Assembly (NCBI RefSeq): GCF_011059105.1
Contig: NZ_JAALLS010000029.1
Coordinates: 1 to 33,975 of the forward strand
DNA: 33,975 nt
Direction of reading: 5' to 3'
Source of the DNA: Fodinibius halophilus
GTDB taxonomy: Bacteria > Bacteroidota > Rhodothermia > Balneolales > Balneolaceae
How positions within the stretch are numbered: position 1 is the first letter of the stretch; each line of letters starts with the position of its first letter. A program made the position numbers and the translations under genes. The notes under the pieces were generated by a model that saw only the letters and a program-made list of their open reading frames with translations, did no database searches and had not been told where the DNA came from. This document shows positions 1 through 8,397 of this stretch, piece by piece.

Positions 1-147
1 TCTTGCTTTGTTCGCTTAACATATGAGCCGGCGGACAGCATGAGGCAAGATATGACTAGTTTTGCAAAGCCCTATTTACTTAGTTTCCTCTCGTGAATTT
101 GGTTTCTCTCTTGGGCATACGTTTTTCCTGAATGTTTTAAGTATAAA

Positions 148-1851
148 TTAGGCAGGAGCGCCTTTTGTGGCAATCGCCAGTCCTTTGGTGAAAGCCTGTA
201 TAACGGCTTCCAGCGTATCGGGCGAAGCCCCCTTAGAAACCCATTCTTTTCCGTCGTTAGTAAGGGTCAAGGTTACCATTACCAGCGAATCAGTATCGGG
301 ACTCAAAATTTCGACCTCATGATTACTTACCTGTAGCAGAAAAATGTTGTCCGTTTCGCTTTTCATAGCACTTAAGATGGCATCAATAGGCCCAACACCG
401 CTTGCTTCTGTAATAACCTCTTTCCCTTCAATATCAAGCTTTACTTTCGCCTGTACCAGGCCGTGCTTACGCATGGTAAGCTTATAGTCCAGTACTTCTG
501 CCGGGTAGTCCAGGTCTACATCCTCATTAAAAACGAGCGATTGCAAGACCTCGATCTCATTGTTGCTTAACGTTTTGCCTTTTTTATTGAAGTCAGAGAC
601 ATAGTCGTTATACAGCTCTTGATGCCCTTCATCCATCTCCAGGTTAGCCATAAAGGTATCACGAGATTTTCCCCATGATTCCTTTTGCATCTCAATATAT
701 CCCGATTCAATATAGTTTCTGATTTTATCGATGTCGGGCGACAACACAGGGGATGACAGCGAGTGTTTGGCTACGGTTTTTGTATCCTTAAGACCGGCTC
801 CTGTGAGGATGAACAGGCATTTCTTTCCTTTAAAAGTATCAAGGTTGTTTTTAAAAGCTGCCAGGGGCAGGGCACAGGCCGGTTCTGTAAAGTGGCCCTC
901 TTCCACCGCCATCTCTTTCAGCGATTGCAGAATTTCATCTTCCGTTACCGTATAGGCAGCCCCATCGGTATCTTGAATACCAATCAGCACTTTTTCAAAA
1001 TCCACAGGATCTGATGCCGCCACCGATTGGGCCATGGTATTAACCTGCTTTTTGATAATCTTCTTTTTTTTGAAAATACCTTCCACCACCGGGGAGCTTT
1101 GTTCGGGTTGTAGGGCAATAAGTTTGGGGATCTTAGAAACACGTCCCGCTTCTTTGAGCTCTTGATATCCCTTGTGGATAGCGGCAAAATTGGTCCCGCA
1201 TCCTATGGGGATAAAAATATAGTCGAACTCTCCATCATGCTGTTCCTGTATTTCGTACGGAAACGCTTTTTGCCCCTCTTCACGAAATACATAATCGCCG
1301 GCCATATAGTAGTTGCCAGACTCAGCAAACTTGCGGCAAAGTCCTTCACAAACACTAAAATCTCCCTTTATTCGGATGATATTGGCATCGTAAATAGTGG
1401 CCTGTGCAATTTTAGCATCTGTCGTTTTTTCAGGCACAAAAATAAAGCAGGGAATTTTAAAATAACAGGCATAAGCAGCTACAGAGGCAGCCATGTTACC
1501 GGTAGAAGCGACGCAGATCGCATCGGCCTCTAGCTCCAGTGCTTTTTGTACTTCAATATAGCTGCCCCGATCTTTGAAACATCCTGTTGGGTGTTCAAAG
1601 TCCAGTTTAGCATAAAGATCTGCGTTATATGTTTTTGATAGTCGACCCAGGTGTGTTAATGCCGAATGGTTGCTTTTAAGGGGGTCCGGAACTAGTGAGT
1701 CCAGCGGATACCGAAGTCCATCTGCGGGCTCATCGTAGTAAACGCGAAGAACACTGCCACACTCAGTACAGTAGGTAGTTGTTTCTTCTTCTGAGTTTAA
1801 GTGTCCATTAGCCACACATTTCAGCTGGTAGTTTTTTGTCGTACGTGCCAT
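148..1851 (-). CDS. thrC: Threonine synthase with C-terminal LeuA-type regulatory domain
   Basis: PLP enzyme expected to turn O-phosphohomoserine into threonine in the cytoplasm. The N-terminus has a small zinc-ribbon-like stretch (C12, C28, C31). The fold-type II core spans about residues 50-365, with PLP lysine K93 in FKDRG, the phosphate/substrate loop STGNMAAS at 116-123, and a glycine-rich GCGTN loop near 217-221. FKDR is the threonine synthase form rather than the SFKxRG of threonine deaminase. At 567 residues it is much longer than the usual 350-430. Residues about 415-450 resemble the linker of isopropylmalate synthase, and 452-562 match the LeuA dimer/allosteric domain (GVGPIDA at 485-491, GASPDTLEA at 541-549). 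It lies 87 bases after a small same-strand gene and may be cotranscribed with it. Threonine synthase activity is likely; control by a branched-chain amino acid is inferred from the fused domain. A related PLP lyase reaction cannot be excluded. Confidence 0.88.
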   Translation of the reverse strand: MARTTKNYQLKCVANGHLNSEEETTTYCTECGSVLRVYYDEPADGLRYPLDSLVPDPLKSNHSALTHLGRLSKTYNADLYAKLDFEHPTGCFKDRGSYIEVQKALELEADAICVASTGNMAASVAAYACYFKIPCFIFVPEKTTDAKIAQATIYDANIIRIKGDFSVCEGLCRKFAESGNYYMAGDYVFREEGQKAFPYEIQEQHDGEFDYIFIPIGCGTNFAAIHKGYQELKEAGRVSKIPKLIALQPEQSSPVVEGIFKKKKIIKKQVNTMAQSVAASDPVDFEKVLIGIQDTDGAAYTVTEDEILQSLKEMAVEEGHFTEPACALPLAAFKNNLDTFKGKKCLFILTGAGLKDTKTVAKHSLSSPVLSPDIDKIRNYIESGYIEMQKESWGKSRDTFMANLEMDEGHQELYNDYVSDFNKKGKTLSNNEIEVLQSLVFNEDVDLDYPAEVLDYKLTMRKHGLVQAKVKLDIEGKEVITEASGVGPIDAILSAMKSETDNIFLLQVSNHEVEILSPDTDSLVMVTLTLTNDGKEWVSKGASPDTLEAVIQAFTKGLAIATKGAPA

Positions 1852-1938
1852 AATAGATATTCGTTTCTAAATAAAAGCTTCTTGCTATAATAAAATGTAT
1901 ACAGAGCTAATTAAGTTCAGGAAAGGAAGCTCCAAAAA

Positions 1939-2196
1939 TTACCTTTTCTTTTTAAGCGGTAACAAAGAGATCTGATCAAAATCCATATCGAGCTCATCCA
2001 ACACCGGTTCTGCCACTTCCGATATCTCGTCAGGGTTTAGGTCCTCAAGGCCATCAATCTCTATGAATAATGCATTTTGATGTCCCACTATATTATATCG
2101 TGCTTTATCAGCATTAAAACATTTGCGAAGCGTATCAACTAAAAGTTTAATGTCTTGTTCGTACGCTTCATAATCGGTGTTATCTAAATCGCCCAT
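1939..2196 (-). CDS. Small acidic hypothetical protein upstream of thrC
   Basis: An 85-residue protein that I do not recognise. It is strongly acidic (many D and E in residues 1-80) but ends in a basic KKKR tail. It has no membrane segment or signal peptide, so it is probably cytosolic. One cysteine (C27) lies in the middle. The pattern of helix, a hydrophobic strand (residues about 45-50) and another acidic helix suggests a compact alpha/beta domain. It shares strand and probably transcript with the threonine synthase gene 87 bases downstream, and a candidate sigma-70-type promoter lies about 45 bases upstream. That it is a real gene is supported by its position, its start and the lack of any competing frame; its function is unknown. 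Confidence 0.6.
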   Translation of the reverse strand: MGDLDNTDYEAYEQDIKLLVDTLRKCFNADKARYNIVGHQNALFIEIDGLEDLNPDEISEVAEPVLDELDMDFDQISLLPLKKKR

Positions 2197-2240
2197 GTCA
2201 GGTCTTTCGTTTCCTTTTGTTTAGTTGGATTAGTTGCCGA

Positions 2241-2269
2241 ACAATACATAATAGCTGGTAGGCAGTCAA
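2241..2269 (-). promoter_or_regulatory. Candidate promoter for the small acidic gene and thrC
   Basis: Read on the minus strand, TTGACT (2269-2264) is followed by a 17-base spacer and TATTGT (2246-2241). The -35 matches 5 of 6 and the -10 matches 4 of 6 consensus bases, and spacing is ideal. Transcription would start near 2234 and leave a leader of about 38 bases before the start codon. This is a match by eye only. Confidence 0.4.
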
Positions 2270-2325
2270 TCCGTTATCTTAAATTAGCTATAAAAAATAA
2301 TGATCAGTTTTGTGTTCTGCACAGC

Positions 2326-3225
2326 TTAAGAAGCAACAGTTAGCAGCTGTTTGTACTCTTTGATAAGAGCACTGCGGATAGGTTTCGATTTTTCAAAAAT
2401 AGCCTGCTGCTTGTTTAGGTATTCCTTTCGTCCTTTGTCCGTTTCAATTTTTATCGGATCCAAGCCGCGTTCACGCAGGTCATAGGGACTGGCCTTCATA
2501 TCCACATACCTGGTTTCCACTGCAAGCTCGAAGGCACGTCTTATAATATTGCTCGATGTCCATGGGTACATCTTGAAAGCCCACTTATAGAGATCCATAT
2601 TGGTATGCAAACAGCCCGGCTGCTCCATATCAGCAAACTTTTCACGACTGAGAGCATGTTTATTTTGAGGTTTCGCTTCATCCGTAAAGAATCGGAAAGC
2701 ATCAAAATGAGTACATACCAAGGGGCGGGATTCAACAAATTCGGCTAATTCTTCTTTATCCATTCGCAGTGAGAGATAATCATGGCGTACGCGGTCAGCC
2801 TTATAGACCATGGCCCATTCGTGCATCCCAAAACAACCAAATGAGGGTTTCCTGTTTGCCGATTGTTCCAACACATTAATAATCCACTTGACAGCAGAAA
2901 GGCGGTCGCGGTCAAAATGGCTGATATCCAGAAAGTAGTTGCCATTGATCGATTCCATTTCATCAAATCGCCACTCTTCGGTATGTCCATCAATAAGCAT
3001 AGTGCCTAAGCCCGGCGACCAGCTTTTGAGGTACGAAGGCCGGAAGGCATAGTATTCGAACAAGAAATCCATTACGGGCTGTTTCTTTTGATGGGAGCGT
3101 TGCTCCAGGTACCCATCAATCAGGTTACCGATCTGCTGCTCGTGAGTTTCTTTTTGATGGCACCATTCATCCGCCTCTAGGCGTTCAGTTATGTAAGTGG
3201 GGCATTGGGTTTGCGAAGAAATCAT
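2326..3225 (-). CDS. Uncharacterised protein of the family often labelled 3-methyladenine DNA glycosylase
   Basis: A 299-residue soluble protein. It resembles a family found in actinobacteria and Bacteroidota-like genomes that databases often name 3-methyladenine DNA glycosylase. Recognisable family features are the motif PVMDFLFEYYAFRPSYLKSW (residues about 50-69) followed by PGLG, and a conserved HEWAMVY segment near residue 130. The C-terminal third has a CTHFDAFRFF segment, and the PGCLHTNMDLYKWA stretch carries H and D residues that could be catalytic or metal-binding. I cannot see the helix-hairpin-helix or AlkA/Tag/AAG glycosylase signatures, so the name rests on database habit rather than visible motifs. 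It is divergent from the prenyltransferase gene. The ATG at 3225 leaves a very short shared promoter region. Confidence 0.6.
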   Translation of the reverse strand: MISSQTQCPTYITERLEADEWCHQKETHEQQIGNLIDGYLEQRSHQKKQPVMDFLFEYYAFRPSYLKSWSPGLGTMLIDGHTEEWRFDEMESINGNYFLDISHFDRDRLSAVKWIINVLEQSANRKPSFGCFGMHEWAMVYKADRVRHDYLSLRMDKEELAEFVESRPLVCTHFDAFRFFTDEAKPQNKHALSREKFADMEQPGCLHTNMDLYKWAFKMYPWTSSNIIRRAFELAVETRYVDMKASPYDLRERGLDPIKIETDKGRKEYLNKQQAIFEKSKPIRSALIKEYKQLLTVAS

Positions 3226-3308
3226 AAGCTATAAAATACCAATCTTTTGTTGGATTGATAAGCTTAAAATGGTATGATCACATTATAACCATATCGAAAC
3301 AGTTTTTG

Positions 3309-4238
3309 ATGAATTTACGTCAAAATAAGACATCTATTTTAAGGCAATGCTGGCATTTTATATTGCATCTTCGCTGGCATTATCAGCTGTTTATATTGTC
3401 CGGTGGCTTTTTATTGGGTGGAGTTCTTAGTTCTAATTTAGATTTGGGATTGTTTCTTCAACAATTTTTTAATGTTCACCTTCTTTTGTTTGGCGGAGCT
3501 ACCGCCTACAACTCATACTGGGATAAGGATGAAGGCCCCATAGGAGGGCTTGCCAATCCCCCAAAAATGGAACGTTGGATGTGGGGGGCATCGATTGCAC
3601 TCCAGTTGGCAGGGTTATTTTTAGCCATCCCGGCAGGTGGGATCTTTATAGCAGTTTATGGGATAAGCATGCTATTTTTCTGGTTGTACTCAACCCCGCT
3701 TGCCCGATGGAAAAGTCGGCCCATAAAGAGTTTAATTGCTATCGGCATAAGTACCGGTTTTAACTCCGTTTTATTGGGATACCTTGCGGCGGGTAACGGG
3801 GAATTAGCTCCCTTTGTTTTGATAGCGGCCCTTGGGGTAACATTGATGTTGCTCAGCTTATATCCCATTTCTCAAATTTATCAACAAGAGGAAGATCGGA
3901 ATCGGGGAGACCAAACGTTTGCGATTCAATATGGACGTTCTGGAGTGTTGCACTTTTTTGAAGGGGCTTTTTTTAGTGGTCTCCTTTTGGTCACGGGAGT
4001 GTTCTATGGGATTTATCTGAATTTGGCAATTTCTTTTGGAATCATAGGAGTATGTATTGGGTTATGGGTTCGTTTTAGAATCAAGAAACTTAGTGCAAAG
4101 AAAGATGATTACAAGCGAGTGATGCAACTCAAGTATAGTACCTCAATAGGGTTTGTTATTTTTTTATTATGTATTTTGCTCCTCAAGCACATTCCTGAAG
4201 GGGGAATATCCGGGGTTGCGGATTTGCTATTAAGGTAA
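3309..4238 (+). CDS. UbiA-family prenyltransferase-like membrane protein
   Basis: Predicted multi-pass membrane enzyme that would attach a prenyl chain to an aromatic or similar acceptor, as in quinone, heme O or carotenoid-type pathways. Hydrophobic helices cover most of the sequence. The first aspartate-rich motif reads NSYWDKDEG, and a second acidic loop reads YQQEEDRNRGDQ; both fit the UbiA metal-diphosphate sites, though they are divergent from the textbook NDxxDxxxD. The frame is open upstream to a TTG at 3255, but the ATG at 3309 gives a cleaner start (309 residues); neither has a strong ribosome site. No other quinone genes are nearby, so the acceptor cannot be guessed. Divergent from the gene ending at 3225. 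Confidence 0.75.
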   Translation: MNLRQNKTSILRQCWHFILHLRWHYQLFILSGGFLLGGVLSSNLDLGLFLQQFFNVHLLLFGGATAYNSYWDKDEGPIGGLANPPKMERWMWGASIALQLAGLFLAIPAGGIFIAVYGISMLFFWLYSTPLARWKSRPIKSLIAIGISTGFNSVLLGYLAAGNGELAPFVLIAALGVTLMLLSLYPISQIYQQEEDRNRGDQTFAIQYGRSGVLHFFEGAFFSGLLLVTGVFYGIYLNLAISFGIIGVCIGLWVRFRIKKLSAKKDDYKRVMQLKYSTSIGFVIFLLCILLLKHIPEGGISGVADLLLR

Positions 4239-4299
4239 GATATTATAGACCTATACATCTACTGACATAATACCCTTCAACCTTTCCATCTACAGATTT

Positions 4300-4917
4300 A
4301 TGAGTACAGTTTCAGAACAAGTTATTGCCGCCGAGAATATCGAGCAGGCGATGAGTTATAAAGAATATCGTCAAATGATTGATCAGCTTTTGGCTGAAGA
4401 TAAAACAACAGGTAGTGATCATTCCGAAGATATGATACACTACACCACCATGAATGTGCATCGTATGGCCCGTCTTGATAAACGTGTTGCTCTTACGGAT
4501 GAAATTCAAAATCGATTGGAACAGTTAAGTTCTAACCTCATTTGGCTTGTACTAACAGAAGCCTGGTGCGGTGATGCGGCTCAGAATATTCCTGTAATCG
4601 CTAAGATTGCTGATGCCAGCGAGAGTATTGAGCTCAAACTGATTCTCAGAGATGAGCATCCCGACATTATGGATCAGTATCTCACAAATGGTGGACGCGC
4701 TATTCCAAAGCTGATTTGCCTTGATACAGAGACCTTAGAAGAAAAAGGAACATGGGGACCTAGACCTGAGGCAGCGCAAAAGAAAGTAAGAAATTGGATT
4801 GATAACACTGAACTAAGCAAAGAAGAGTGGGCAGCCAAGTTGCACAAGTGGTATGCAAAGGATCGAGGAAAAGAGCTACAAGCCGAATTTGTGGACTTAC
4901 TAAAAGAGTGGACATAA
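4300..4917 (+). CDS. Thioredoxin-fold protein with a WCGD site
   Basis: A 205-residue cytosolic thioredoxin-like protein. After a helical N-terminal extension of about 75 residues, the fold starts with NLIWLVLTEAWCGDAAQNIP (residues 79-98). The active-site region is WCGDA instead of WCGPC, so it keeps C90 but lacks the resolving cysteine two positions later. The expected cis-proline is present in GGRAIPKL (P136). The C-terminal 50 residues are charged and helical. This architecture is common in Bacteroidota and is usually annotated simply as thioredoxin family protein. A one-cysteine site suggests a monothiol exchange, a binding role or a partner-dependent mechanism rather than classical disulfide reduction. 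It follows the UbiA-like gene by 61 bases and converges with the large secreted protein. Confidence 0.78.
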   Translation: MSTVSEQVIAAENIEQAMSYKEYRQMIDQLLAEDKTTGSDHSEDMIHYTTMNVHRMARLDKRVALTDEIQNRLEQLSSNLIWLVLTEAWCGDAAQNIPVIAKIADASESIELKLILRDEHPDIMDQYLTNGGRAIPKLICLDTETLEEKGTWGPRPEAAQKKVRNWIDNTELSKEEWAAKLHKWYAKDRGKELQAEFVDLLKEWT

Positions 4918-4921
4918 AAAA

Positions 4922-4953
4922 TCAGCATGTTGAACTCATATTCAACATGCTGA
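4922..4953 (-). terminator. Rho-independent terminator, mainly for the minus-strand gene
   Basis: A perfect 13-base-pair inverted repeat (4922-4934 with 4941-4953, loop of six bases) lies between convergent genes. Read on the minus strand, the stem is followed by a run of T (complement of the A run at 4916-4921), the classic form. On the plus strand there is no T run, so it may terminate the thioredoxin-like gene only weakly. Confidence 0.75.
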
Positions 4954-4983
4954 AAACTCAATATTACGGATTGGCGTTGGTTG

Positions 4984-7900
4984 TTATTTAACCAACGTCA
5001 TTTTTTTCGTTTGCAGGGCATCATCATTTGCTGTTTTAACGTATACGCGGTAGATATAAACTCCGCTCGCTAAGTCATTCATATTTACTTTTATGTTGGG
5101 AGTACCAACGGCAAGTTTATTCTTATCGTTGAGAGTTTTTTCTCTGACTTTCTGGCCAGCCATATTGTAAATTGATATCCTCATAAATTCTGCATTATCC
5201 GGCAGGTCTATGGGAATAGTAGTAGAAGGATTAAAAGGATTTGGATAGTTTTGCCTGACCTTAAATTCACTCGGAGCAATAATTGAAATAGAGAGATCTT
5301 CTGGGTCTTTGTCTCCAGAATAATTTTCTACACTTACTGTAACAGGGTATCTGCCATTAATTACGTCTGAAGTACCCGCAGTTGTACCACGTGGGACAAT
5401 AACAGTTAGTTCTGAAGATGTAGCATCTTTGACCTTAGCCTTGATGCCGTTAAATTCAACGGTATTCTCACTGGCTTGTGTACTAAACTGGAAGTTTGTT
5501 GCCGAAACAGTAACTTCATCACCGGCTTTTACCTCAGTGGCAGATATTGAGGCAAAAGGGAAATTACTTGCCGCTACTTTCCCTTTGAAGTCACCGATAA
5601 AGATACCGCGACCATGGCTGCCAATAGCCAAATCTCCATCTGACCTTCGCCAGTCAATATTTTCAACTACGGAATACCCAATATCTGCACTGCCTGTGCC
5701 ATCAAATTCAGACTCTCGCCCCCATTGGGTTTGATTCCCATTTAATCCCTGGGTAGCATAAACACCAGTACTGGTTCCCAGTACATATATGGTACCCGAA
5801 GTAGCTGGAATGATGGCAACAGAGCGCATAGAAGGGCCGGCATTATCATCTTTTACATCGTCAGAACCTTCGAGGTTGCCTTCTACAGGTTCCCAGCTTT
5901 CTCCCCCGTTTACCGTATGGTACAGACCTACAATGCCGTAATTAGACAATACTACTAAGGCTTCGTTGCCATTATTAGGATTAATAGCAATATCGTTCAC
6001 ATAAGCTCCCTGGGCTGCATTGCTTATAGATACATCAACAGGTTGAATGTTTGAACTGTTTGCATTGTCAATTTTCATTATTTTAGGTCGGTTGGAATCG
6101 TTTGATCCGGCATAGTAGAGAACATTAGCAGGCAAAGTACTTACTGCAAGTGCAGAAATATTGAAACCCGACATTTCTGCTTCAGGTAAAAGTTGCCAGT
6201 GGTCTCTTGGGTTATTTTCATCTACTTTAGTATTACGATACAGTTTACCCCCATCCGGATAATACATGATACCTTCATCATTTGGGTCTACCGTATAAGG
6301 GTGGATAAATAATTGATCAGACGCATCTTCAGGGTGGACCGAAGCCCAGTCTGTCGATGTATTTCCATCAAATGGAGAGCTTATTGACCCGTCAGCTTCA
6401 CGCCCTATACGTAAAATTCGCCCCCTTTGAGAAGAGGCATAAGCATAATTAGTACCCCAAAATGAGAACCCGCCATCACCCGAAGATATATCTACTGAAG
6501 TGCTGGCTGTTTGGTTAGTAAGGTCATATTCAAAGAAAGGAGTACCATTATCTTGGGTACCTCCGAGTAATTGATATTTGCCGTCTTCAGGGGCAATAGA
6601 AATATCATAAAACTGTGTCACCACATATGTTTCATTGCGATCTGTCCATTGCATCGGTTCTCGGGAAACGTCATTAGTTACTGAAATCCCCCCATCGTGT
6701 CCAACCCATAGTTTATTGGGATCATTTGGGTCATAGACTTGAACATGTTGGTCAGGATGTTGGTTGGGGTATTGACTAACATTATTATCATTAGAATAAC
6801 CGCCGACCCAATATGCATCTTTTTCGCTACTGGTATTTGAAGGTTCAGTAGAAAACCCGTTAGTAGATCGAAAAAGGTTTGTAGCCCCTATCGTTACAAA
6901 ATCAGGATTATCAGGTTTTACCGATACCGTCATATTGTAACCGCCTTGTAGGTTAACACCACCGACGGGATTGCCAAAATCAGGTAAGTTTGCCGACCGG
7001 TCCTCTGCGACCACATTATTTACACCTCCAGAAATATCGAGTTTAAAAAAGCCTTGGTTCGTATCGTCATTCACCTTATTTGTGAATACATATGCGATGT
7101 TTGGGTTTGATGGAGCAAAAGATATTACACTACGTGCATGTTCACTAGGAAAGTCACTTGGAGTTATTTCAGTCCAATTTTGTCCGTCATCGGTTGAAAG
7201 GAATATACCGGGGTTACCGCTGGAAACACCGGCATCGGTACTTGATAGAACAGCAATGACATCACCATTGGAAGCAATATCAAAATCTGAAAAATAGTGT
7301 TCGCCGGCTCCACCAAGTTCTATATTATCAAAATTATCTCCATTGGCAGATCGGAAAATACCAAACCCATTATTAGCGGTATAAACGGCTCCAGAAGTAG
7401 GGTGGATATCAATGCGGCTGATATAATCAAATTGGGTATCAAACCTGCTGTCTCGATCTGCGGTTGACGAAATACGAGACCAAGATTCCCCATTGTCAGT
7501 AGACCTAAATATCCCTGTACCATAATAGGAAGCACCTGTTGCACCTGCAGAATTACCTTGTATCTCTCCGGATGTATAGTACCAGGTATCTTGGTTAATC
7601 GGGTGTTGTGCTAACGAAGTAACGCTAAAGTTTTCAAAACCTCCGGTTTTAAGATCCCAGCTTGTACCTCCATCAGTCGATTTCCAGATTCCTCCGGATA
7701 CACCGCCGGCAATTATAATATTAGAATTGCGCTCATCAATACCCAAGGCACGAGTACGCCCACCAATAGCATGGGGACCTGCCAGTTGCCAATCAAAACC
7801 TTCTGCTACTTGCATTGAAGGGTTTTTGGCTTTTTTTCTGCTTTGTATTCTACGGAAAGTGGGCAGATGCTTGGCGTGGTTAATCTCACGAGCACGAATA

Positions 7901-8127
7901 TTTTGAGGGATTTTATTAGTCTCAGGATTCCGTAACATGCGAAAGAAATATTCGCTGCGAGCTTTTTTAGATTTTTCACGGCTTATTTCCTGCTCTTCAG
8001 GCACTGGGGTAACAGAAGATTCCATGTGAGCAGGAGCATTAAATTGGGTGAAAATCCAGTACCCACTTATAGCAATTACGACTGCAGCAATGGGTAACAA
8101 TGTTTTTTTTGTAGCTTTCAAATCCAT
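4984..8127 (-). CDS. Large exported sortilin/BNR beta-propeller protein with TIG and T9SS type A sorting domains
   Basis: A 1047-residue cell-surface or secreted protein. Residues 1-28 hold basic residues and a hydrophobic helix (signal peptide or anchor). Residues 110-850 look like sortilin/VPS10-type propeller repeats, with Asp-box motifs SxDxGxxW near 150, 209, 311 and, as TVNGGESW, 739. The motif GGTQDNG occurs near 522 and GSHGRGIF near 837. Residues about 858-948 form a TIG/IPT immunoglobulin-like domain. Residues 953-1047 match the T9SS type A C-terminal sorting domain (YPNPFNPST at 961-969, SIYNMAGQKV, SGVYIYRV, final KKMTLVK), which directs export across the outer membrane. It may be a glycoside hydrolase-like or binding protein; I see no catalytic residues that decide this. 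The gene stands alone with a terminator behind it. Confidence 0.85.
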   Translation of the reverse strand: MDLKATKKTLLPIAAVVIAISGYWIFTQFNAPAHMESSVTPVPEEQEISREKSKKARSEYFFRMLRNPETNKIPQNIRAREINHAKHLPTFRRIQSRKKAKNPSMQVAEGFDWQLAGPHAIGGRTRALGIDERNSNIIIAGGVSGGIWKSTDGGTSWDLKTGGFENFSVTSLAQHPINQDTWYYTSGEIQGNSAGATGASYYGTGIFRSTDNGESWSRISSTADRDSRFDTQFDYISRIDIHPTSGAVYTANNGFGIFRSANGDNFDNIELGGAGEHYFSDFDIASNGDVIAVLSSTDAGVSSGNPGIFLSTDDGQNWTEITPSDFPSEHARSVISFAPSNPNIAYVFTNKVNDDTNQGFFKLDISGGVNNVVAEDRSANLPDFGNPVGGVNLQGGYNMTVSVKPDNPDFVTIGATNLFRSTNGFSTEPSNTSSEKDAYWVGGYSNDNNVSQYPNQHPDQHVQVYDPNDPNKLWVGHDGGISVTNDVSREPMQWTDRNETYVVTQFYDISIAPEDGKYQLLGGTQDNGTPFFEYDLTNQTASTSVDISSGDGGFSFWGTNYAYASSQRGRILRIGREADGSISSPFDGNTSTDWASVHPEDASDQLFIHPYTVDPNDEGIMYYPDGGKLYRNTKVDENNPRDHWQLLPEAEMSGFNISALAVSTLPANVLYYAGSNDSNRPKIMKIDNANSSNIQPVDVSISNAAQGAYVNDIAINPNNGNEALVVLSNYGIVGLYHTVNGGESWEPVEGNLEGSDDVKDDNAGPSMRSVAIIPATSGTIYVLGTSTGVYATQGLNGNQTQWGRESEFDGTGSADIGYSVVENIDWRRSDGDLAIGSHGRGIFIGDFKGKVAASNFPFASISATEVKAGDEVTVSATNFQFSTQASENTVEFNGIKAKVKDATSSELTVIVPRGTTAGTSDVINGRYPVTVSVENYSGDKDPEDLSISIIAPSEFKVRQNYPNPFNPSTTIPIDLPDNAEFMRISIYNMAGQKVREKTLNDKNKLAVGTPNIKVNMNDLASGVYIYRVYVKTANDDALQTKKMTLVK

Positions 8128-8357
8128 TTTTCTATTTAATCATTGGTTTTAATATTACCGGAACTCCAAATACTAAATGTTCGCTTTAGGCTAAATATCT
8201 ACTTTTGAGGGTTTTATAAATCGTAAGTACCATTGATGTAATAAATAAAACTAACATCAGACAGGTTTCATATATTAAAATAACGTTTATATAATACCGA
8301 ATGGCATTAAATATAATATATGCGATAAATGTTAGTGAAGTAAACCCAATTAAAAAG

Positions 8358-8386
8358 TTCTCACTCTACTCAATTAAAAATATAAT
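8358..8386 (+). promoter_or_regulatory. Candidate promoter in the 270-base divergent gap
   Basis: The gap 8128-8397 is very AT-rich and holds several TATAAT-like hexamers. The best pair is TTCTCA (8358-8363), 17 bases, TATAAT (8381-8386). A start near 8392 would leave almost no leader before the TTG proposed for the aminotransferase, so either the mRNA has a very short leader or an upstream promoter (for example TATAAT at 8290 or 8312) is used. I see no other structure in this gap. Confidence 0.3.
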
Positions 8387-8397
8387 AGATACCAATT

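Noticed and set aside
1-147. Short open frames at the left edge (plus frame ending near 96; minus frame opening at 41).
   Set aside because: Too short, no ribosome site and no recognisable residues; they may be tails or heads of genes outside the window, but nothing supports this.
4974-4998. Second small hairpin (CGTTGGTT with AACCAACG) at the end of the T9SS gene.
   Set aside because: It overlaps the stop codon, and the stronger hairpin with T run at 4922-4953 explains termination.
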